A stretch of 64,000 nt of DNA from the NCBI RefSeq assembly GCF_036108815.1, contig NZ_CP107985.1, forward strand, positions 7,251,501 through 7,315,500, in the 5' to 3' direction. This DNA is from Streptomyces sp. NBC_00353. GTDB taxonomy: Bacteria > Actinomycetota > Actinomycetes > Streptomycetales > Streptomycetaceae. A model generated the notes under the pieces. That model was not told where the DNA came from, searched no databases, and saw only the letters and a list, made by a program, of their open reading frames with translations. The position numbers and the translations under genes are program-made. Below, piece after piece: positions 59,438-64,000 of the stretch (within the stretch, counting starts at the first letter, position 1; each line of letters begins with the position of its first letter).

Positions 59438-59552
59438 ATGCCCAGGTAGTGGGACATCCGTCGGCCGGATGTGAGTCGGGGGCCCTCCTGCGGATACCAT
59501 CGAGATGGCTGATCCTGTTCCCTCATCACCGTCCCGGAAGGGGGCCGCTCGC

Positions 59553-60362
59553 GTGAGTGTGCTCGACGAGATCATCGACGGCGTTCGCGCCGACCTCGCA
59601 GAGCGGCAGGCGCGCGTCAGCCTCGACGAGCTCAAGGAGCGCGCGGCGCGCGCTCCTGCTGCCAAGGACGGAGTCGCCGCCCTGCGCGGCGAGGGCGTGA
59701 CCGTCATCTGCGAGGTCAAGCGCTCCAGCCCCTCCAAGGGGGCCCTGGCCGCGATCGCCGACCCCGCCGCGCTCGCCGCGGACTACGAGGCCGGTGGCGC
59801 GTCCGTCATCTCCGTCCTCACCGAGGAGCGCCGCTTCGGCGGTTCGCTCGCCGACCTGGAAGCCGTTCGCGCCAAGGTCGACATCCCGATCCTGCGCAAG
59901 GACTTCATCGTCACCTCCTACCAGCTCTGGGAGGCCCGCGCCTACGGCGCCGACCTCGCGCTGCTGATCGTCGCCGCTCTCGACCAGGAGGCACTCGTCT
60001 CGCTGATCGAGCGCGCCGAGTCCATCGGTCTGACGCCGCTGGTCGAGGCGCACGACGAGGAGGAGGCGGAGCGTGCCGTGGCCGCCGGAGCGAAGATCAT
60101 CGGTGTCAACGCGCGTAATCTGAAGGACCTCAAGGTCGACCGCTCGACGTTCGAGCGCGTCGCCCCGGAGATCCCGGCGGGCATCGTGAAGGTCGCCGAG
60201 TCCGGCGTCCGAGGCCCGCACGACCTCATCGCCTACGCCAACGCCGGCGCCGACGCCGTGCTCGTCGGTGAGTCCCTGGTCACCGGCCGCGACCCGCGGG
60301 CCGCCGTCGCCGACCTGGTCGCCGCGGGCGCCCACCCGGCCCTGCGGCACGGACGGAGCTGA
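59553..60362 (+). CDS. trpC: Indole-3-glycerol phosphate synthase
   Basis: TIM-barrel enzyme that closes the indole ring from CdRP. The 269-residue product has VSVLDEIIDGVRADL at the start, ICEVKRSSPSKG with the catalytic Lys and phosphate site, ILRKDFIVTSYQLWEARAYGAD, GVNARNLKDLKVD and VAESGVRGPHDL. It is monofunctional, with no TrpF domain. GTG 59553 is behind GGAAGGGGG; an ATG at 59505 in frame, just after TACCAT (59495-59500), is a possible longer start. It heads the trpC-trpM-trpB-trpA group. Confidence 0.95.
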   Translation: MSVLDEIIDGVRADLAERQARVSLDELKERAARAPAAKDGVAALRGEGVTVICEVKRSSPSKGALAAIADPAALAADYEAGGASVISVLTEERRFGGSLADLEAVRAKVDIPILRKDFIVTSYQLWEARAYGADLALLIVAALDQEALVSLIERAESIGLTPLVEAHDEEEAERAVAAGAKIIGVNARNLKDLKVDRSTFERVAPEIPAGIVKVAESGVRGPHDLIAYANAGADAVLVGESLVTGRDPRAAVADLVAAGAHPALRHGRS

Positions 60363-60370
60363 CCCGCACC

Positions 60371-60589
60371 GTGTCCGCCGACCGTCCCGTGTTCCGCACC
60401 CGGCCGGGCCTGCGCCTCGCCGGTGTGACGGCTGCCCGGGACCCGCACGCGCCGCTGGCGCGCGGCTGCCGCCCCCGCGGCTGCCGCGCCCCCGCGCGCC
60501 GGGTGCACGGCCGGCGTGTGCGGTACGTGATCGGAGACGAGCCCGGCCAGGTCAACGGCATGCGATGGCGCCCGGGGACCGCGCTGTAG
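60371..60589 (+). CDS. trpM: TrpM-like small basic protein
   Basis: A 72-residue, Arg-rich product (VSADRPVFRTRPGLRLAGVT start, ending NGMRWRPGTAL) encoded eight bases after trpC and 135 before trpB. By position and character it matches the small gene known as trpX or trpM in S. coelicolor, whose product was reported to affect tryptophan production and development. The middle (RGCRPRGCRAPARRVHGRRVR) holds two Cys. No known fold. The coding call rests on position, GTG start and the open frame; sequence comparison would settle it. Confidence 0.7.
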   Translation: MSADRPVFRTRPGLRLAGVTAARDPHAPLARGCRPRGCRAPARRVHGRRVRYVIGDEPGQVNGMRWRPGTAL

Positions 60590-60724
60590 CGAGCCCCGGC
60601 CACGTACCCGCACCACACCTCTCGTACGTACGACCGCACCGCCCGACCGCCCTCGGTCGCGGCGGCGTCTCGCTCACGACGCATACGGTGAACCCACCCG
60701 TTGCCATGACGAGGAGCACGTCGG
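60590..60724 (+). promoter_or_regulatory. trpM-trpB spacer
   Basis: CGACCG (60644-60649) and CGGTCG (60654-60659) make a short hairpin. TACGGT near 60685 is a -10-like match about 35 bases before the trpB start, so trpB and trpA may also be expressed from their own promoter. Confidence 0.4.
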
Positions 60725-62011
60725 ATGTCATCTGACTTCTTCATTCCGGACCCCGAGGGTCTGATCCCCAGCGCCGAGGGCTACTTCGGCGCGTTCGGCG
60801 GCAAGTTCATCCCGGAGGCGCTCGTCGCCGCCGTGGACGAGGTCGCCGTCGAGTACGACAAGGCGAAGGCCGACCCGGCCTTCGCCGCCGAGCTCAATGA
60901 GCTCATGGTCAACTACACCGGCCGGCCCAGCGCGCTGACCGAGGTGCCGCGCTTCGCCGAGCACGCGGGCGGTGCCCGGATCTTCCTCAAGCGCGAGGAC
61001 CTCAACCACACCGGCTCGCACAAGATCAACAACGTGCTGGGCCAGGCGCTGCTCACCAAGCGCATGGGCAAGACCCGGGTCATCGCCGAAACCGGTGCCG
61101 GCCAGCACGGTGTGGCCACCGCGACGGCCTGCGCCCTCTTCGGTCTCGAATGCACCATCTACATGGGCGAGATCGACACCGAGCGGCAGGCGCTGAACGT
61201 GGCGCGGATGCGGATGCTCGGCGCCGAGGTCATTGCCGTGAAGTCCGGCTCCCGCACACTCAAGGACGCCATCAACGAGGCGTTCCGCGACTGGGTCGCC
61301 AACGTCGACCGCACGCACTACCTCTTCGGTACGGTCGCGGGCCCGCACCCCTTCCCGGCGATGGTCCGTGACTTCCACCGTGTCATCGGCGTCGAGGCCC
61401 GCCGGCAGATCCTGGAGCGGACCGGCCGGCTGCCGGATGCCGCGATCGCCTGTGTCGGCGGCGGCTCCAACGCCATCGGGCTGTTCCACGCGTTCATCCC
61501 GGACGCGCGCGTCCGGCTGATCGGCTGCGAACCCGCCGGACACGGTGTGGAGACCGGCGAGCACGCGGCGACCCTGACCGCCGGCGAGCCCGGCATCCTG
61601 CACGGCTCGCGCAGTTACGTCCTCCAGGACGACGAGGGCCAGATCACCGAGCCGTACTCGATCTCGGCCGGTCTCGACTACCCGGGCATCGGCCCGGAGC
61701 ACGCGTACCTCAAGGACATCGGCCGCGGCGAGTACCGCGCGGTCACCGACGCCGCCGCCATGCAGGCGCTGCGCCTGCTCTCCCGTACCGAGGGGATCAT
61801 CCCGGCCATCGAGAGCGCCCATGCGCTGGCCGGTGCCCTGGAGGTCGGCAAGGAGCTCGGCAAGGACGCGCTGCTCCTGGTCAACCTGTCCGGTCGCGGC
61901 GACAAGGACATGGACACGGCGGCCCGATACTTCGGGCTGTACGACACGGACGCGACCGTCGAGGCGGACGCGGACAACAACGGCGCCGAGATCGAGGGGG
62001 ACGTCAAGTGA
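60725..62011 (+). CDS. trpB: Tryptophan synthase beta subunit
   Basis: PLP enzyme that joins indole and serine; works as an alpha2-beta2 complex with TrpA. The 428-residue product has GYFGAFGGKFIPEAL, REDLNHTGSHKINNVLGQ with the PLP lysine, AETGAGQHGVATATA with the catalytic Glu, CVGGGSNAIGLFH as the phosphate loop and the late LLVNLSGRGDKDM. This is the TrpB1 type. A ribosome site GAGGAGCACG precedes ATG 60725. Its stop overlaps the trpA GTG (GTGA). Confidence 0.98.
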   Translation: MSSDFFIPDPEGLIPSAEGYFGAFGGKFIPEALVAAVDEVAVEYDKAKADPAFAAELNELMVNYTGRPSALTEVPRFAEHAGGARIFLKREDLNHTGSHKINNVLGQALLTKRMGKTRVIAETGAGQHGVATATACALFGLECTIYMGEIDTERQALNVARMRMLGAEVIAVKSGSRTLKDAINEAFRDWVANVDRTHYLFGTVAGPHPFPAMVRDFHRVIGVEARRQILERTGRLPDAAIACVGGGSNAIGLFHAFIPDARVRLIGCEPAGHGVETGEHAATLTAGEPGILHGSRSYVLQDDEGQITEPYSISAGLDYPGIGPEHAYLKDIGRGEYRAVTDAAAMQALRLLSRTEGIIPAIESAHALAGALEVGKELGKDALLLVNLSGRGDKDMDTAARYFGLYDTDATVEADADNNGAEIEGDVK

Positions 62012-62820
62012 GCGGCAACATCGAGCTGTTGAGCGCCACCCTCGCCGCGGCCAGGGCCGAGGACCGGGCCGCACTGATCGCCTACCTGCCCGCCGGGTTC
62101 CCGTCGGTCGACGGCGGTATCGAAGCCGTCAAGGCCGTCGTCGCCGGTGGCGCCGACGTCGTCGAGGTGGGCCTGCCGCACAGTGACCCGGTGCTCGACG
62201 GACCGGTCATCCAGACGGCCGACGACATCGCCCTGCGCGGCGGCGTGAAGATCGCCGACGTGATGCGTACGGTCCGCGAGGCCTACGAGGCGACCGGCGT
62301 CCCGATCCTCGTCATGACGTACTGGAACCCCATCGACCGGTACGGCATCGAGCGCTTCACCGCCGAGCTCGCCGAGGCGGGCGGCGCCGGGTGCATCCTG
62401 CCCGACCTGCCGGTCCAGGAGTCCTCCGTGTGGCGCGAGCACGCCGACAAGCACGGTCTCGCGACCGTCTTCGTCGTCGCGCCGAGCAGCAAGGACGAGC
62501 GCCTCGCCACCATCACCGCGGCCGGCTCCGGCTTCGTCTACGCGGCCTCGCTGATGGGCGTGACCGGCACCCGTGAATCGGTCGGCGAGCAGGCCCAGGA
62601 CCTGGTGCGGCGCACCCGTGCCACCACCGGGCTCCCGGTCTGTGTCGGTCTCGGCGTCTCCAACGCCCAGCAGGCCGCCGAGGTCGCCGCCTTCGCCGAC
62701 GGAGTGATCGTCGGCTCCGCCTTCGTCAAGCGGATGCTGGACGCCCCCGACGAGGAGTCCGGACTGGCCGCAGTCCGCTCACTTGCGGGCGAACTGGCCG
62801 AAGGCGTTCGAAAGCGCTGA
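62008..62820 (+). CDS. trpA: Tryptophan synthase alpha subunit
   Basis: Cleaves indole glycerol phosphate and passes indole to TrpB. The 270-residue TIM barrel has AYLPAGFPSVDGG, the catalytic Glu in VVEVGLPHSDPVLDGPVIQ (PHSDPVLDG in place of the commoner PFSDPxADG), the second catalytic Asp in CILPDLPVQESS, YAASLMGVTGTRES and GLGVSNAQQAAEV. GTG 62008 overlaps the trpB stop. It is the last trp gene here and is followed by a palindrome. Confidence 0.97.
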   Translation: MSGNIELLSATLAAARAEDRAALIAYLPAGFPSVDGGIEAVKAVVAGGADVVEVGLPHSDPVLDGPVIQTADDIALRGGVKIADVMRTVREAYEATGVPILVMTYWNPIDRYGIERFTAELAEAGGAGCILPDLPVQESSVWREHADKHGLATVFVVAPSSKDERLATITAAGSGFVYAASLMGVTGTRESVGEQAQDLVRRTRATTGLPVCVGLGVSNAQQAAEVAAFADGVIVGSAFVKRMLDAPDEESGLAAVRSLAGELAEGVRKR

Positions 62821-62852
62821 CACCGGGCATCGCCCGAACGGGTGGACCTGGG

Positions 62853-62882
62853 ACCGGGGAGGCACGTACGTGCCTCCCCGGT
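62853..62882. terminator. 30-base perfect palindrome after trpA
   Basis: ACCGGGGAGGCACGT and its exact inverse meet at 62867/62868 with no loop, followed by TCGTTG. It ends 14 bases before the next start. It may end the trp transcript and, as it covers the space where a ribosome site would be, could also lower translation of read-through RNA. Confidence 0.65.
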
Positions 62883-62896
62883 TCGTTGCTGCGGGT

Positions 62897-63724
62897 GTGA
62901 GCGAGAAGAACGAAGAAGGAAAAAGGACCGCGCGCGACCGGCTCGTACAGCAGCGTGAGCGGGAGAAGGCGCGCGAGCGCCGCCGGCGCACGCTGATCGT
63001 CACCACCGGCGTGGTGGGTGTGCTGGCGCTGGCCGCCGTCATCGGCATCATCGCCGCGAATTCGGGCGGCAAGGGCGAGAAGGCGACCGGGGCGGGGCCC
63101 GTCGTCGCGCCGTCCGGTGCGACCGGCAAGGACAACCTGGCCATCCCGGTGGGTGCGGACAATGCCCCGTCCACGCTCACGATCTGGGAGGACTTCCGCT
63201 GCCCGGTCTGCGCGCAGTTCGAGAACGCGTTCCGGGACACGATCCACCAGCTGGAGAGCAGCGGACAGCTGAAGGTCGAGTACCACCTGGCCACGATCAT
63301 CGACGGCAATCTCGGCGGCAGCGGCTCGCTGGACGCGGCCAATGCGGCGGCCTGCGCGCAGAACGTCGGCAAGTTCTCCGCGTACCACGACGTCCTCTAC
63401 CGCAACCAGCCGTCCGAGACCGACGACGCCTTCGGCAAGAGCAGCAAGCTGATCGGGCTGGCGGGCAAGGTCGAAGGCCTCGACACCCCCGCCTTCCGTA
63501 GCTGCGTGGAGGACGGCACGCACAACACCTGGGTCCAGAAGTCCAACACCGCGTTCCAGAACGGCGGCTTCCAGGGCACGCCGACCGCGATGCTCAACGG
63601 CGAATCGATCTTCCCGAAGAAGGGGAGCGAACCGATCACCGTGGCAAACCTGAAGAAGTGGGTCGCCGAGGCGAACAAGGGGAAGCAGCCGGCGAAGGTC
63701 ACCCCGACGCCGACCGGTTCCTGA
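62897..63724 (+). CDS. Membrane-anchored DsbA-like thioredoxin-fold protein (second copy)
   Basis: The 275-residue product repeats the layout of the protein at 31793-32608: a charged cytoplasmic tail (1-31, Arg/Glu/Lys), one membrane helix (about 32-54), a Gly/Ala linker, then a DsbA-type domain with active site CPVC (Cys102, Cys105) and the cis-Pro GFQGTPTAMLNG. Two further Cys (AAACAQNV and RSCVEDG) are present that the other copy lacks. A role in extracytoplasmic thiol chemistry is likely. GTG 62897 is chosen because the earlier frame lies in the palindrome. Confidence 0.9.
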   Translation: MSEKNEEGKRTARDRLVQQREREKARERRRRTLIVTTGVVGVLALAAVIGIIAANSGGKGEKATGAGPVVAPSGATGKDNLAIPVGADNAPSTLTIWEDFRCPVCAQFENAFRDTIHQLESSGQLKVEYHLATIIDGNLGGSGSLDAANAAACAQNVGKFSAYHDVLYRNQPSETDDAFGKSSKLIGLAGKVEGLDTPAFRSCVEDGTHNTWVQKSNTAFQNGGFQGTPTAMLNGESIFPKKGSEPITVANLKKWVAEANKGKQPAKVTPTPTGS

Positions 63725-63815
63725 CCCGGACCGGGGCCCGCCGGGGCGGCGATTCGATGATCGGCTCGTTACCCATACGTTGTCGGGCGGGTTGCCGTAC
63801 GTCCCGCCCGGCAGG

Positions 63816-63833
63816 GTAGCGTCGACCTTGCCA
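63816..63833 (+). promoter_or_regulatory. Candidate promoter of lgt
   Basis: TAGCGT (63816-63821) lies 11 bases before the ATG at 63833; the transcript would be leaderless or nearly so. Confidence 0.45.
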
Positions 63834-64000
63834 TGGACCTTGCCTACATTCCCAGCCCGTCGACCGGCGTGATCGATCTCGGACCGATCCCGCTCCGCGG
63901 CTACGCGTTCTGCATCATCATCGGTGTGTTTGTCGCCGTCTGGTTCGGCAACAAGCGCTGGATCGCCCGGGGCGGCAGAGCCGGCACGGTGGCCGACATC
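63833..64000 (+). CDS. lgt: Prolipoprotein diacylglyceryl transferase Lgt, N-terminal part (cut by window edge)
   Basis: Lgt moves diacylglyceryl from phosphatidylglycerol to the lipobox Cys of prolipoproteins, the step before LspA. The visible 56 residues begin MDLAYIPSPSTGVIDLGPIP, followed by LRGYAFCIIIGVFVAVWFG and RWIARGG, which match the start of actinobacterial Lgt, including the conserved LRGYA region and first membrane helix. The frame runs off the right edge of the window. trpA-dsbA-lgt is the order I recall in other Streptomyces. Confidence 0.9.
   Translation, partial: MDLAYIPSPSTGVIDLGPIPLRGYAFCIIIGVFVAVWFGNKRWIARGGRAGTVADI

Noticed and set aside
1..64000. tRNA genes, rRNA, insertion sequences, prophage or attachment sites
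   Set aside because: I looked for cloverleaf-like segments, transposase or integrase motifs and flanking repeats and saw none.

Overview
The window is a high-GC actinomycete chromosome segment, almost certainly Streptomyces. The support is third-codon GC bias, many GTG starts, stop/start overlaps of the ATGA and GTGA type, and a gene order that I recall as essentially that of the S. coelicolor core chromosome from the dcw (division and cell wall) cluster to the his and trp loci. It is core genome: I see no insertion sequence, prophage, CRISPR array, tRNA, rRNA or antibiotic cluster.

Layout. 1-1146: start of a MoxR-type AAA ATPase and a beta-carbonic anhydrase, both leftward. 1527-19529: the dcw cluster, all rightward: rsmH, ftsL, ftsI, murE, murF, mraY, murD, ftsW, murG, ftsQ, ftsZ, pgeF (yfiH), yggS, sepF, yggT, divIVA. 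These genes make lipid II, polymerise septal wall and organise the Z-ring and polar growth. It ends in strong hairpins facing ileS. 19798-23220: ileS, leftward, behind a translational T-box leader. 23486-28717: a DksA/TraR-like protein, lspA, an rluD-type pseudouridine synthase, a GNAT acetyltransferase, a Na+/H+ antiporter and a dienelactone-hydrolase-like protein. 28777-34780, leftward: a secreted M43 metalloprotease, Tat-exported phoD, a membrane-anchored DsbA-like protein with an upstream membrane protein, and a DUF2252 protein. 34950-38486: replicative DNA polymerase dnaE. 38590-47256: a small basic protein, an NYN-domain protein, an ABC exporter pair, a DUF2567-like protein, a YbaK deacylase, a LON-domain protein, a repeat protein and a beta-helix-like membrane protein.

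47426-53175 is a tight his operon: hisD, hisC, hisB, an unnamed 55-codon membrane protein, hisH, priA, a RidA-family gene and hisF. An ArsR-type regulator and MFS exporter follow, then hisI and the scattered trp genes (trpE, several small membrane proteins, trpC, trpM, trpB, trpA), a second DsbA-like protein and the start of lgt. Histidine and tryptophan synthesis are joined by PriA, which in Streptomyces does both the HisA and the TrpF reaction; no separate trpF is present here. hisG, hisE, trpD and trpG are not in the window.

Signals worth following are regulatory or small: mutually exclusive helices in the ileS T-box, a perfect inverted repeat just upstream of ftsZ, a 15-codon coupling frame between rsmH and ftsL, a palindromic operator before the ArsR gene, PHO-like repeats shared with a terminator upstream of phoD, a set of apparently leaderless promoters, and conserved-looking small membrane proteins inside amino-acid operons. 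I did not find a clearly new multigene system.
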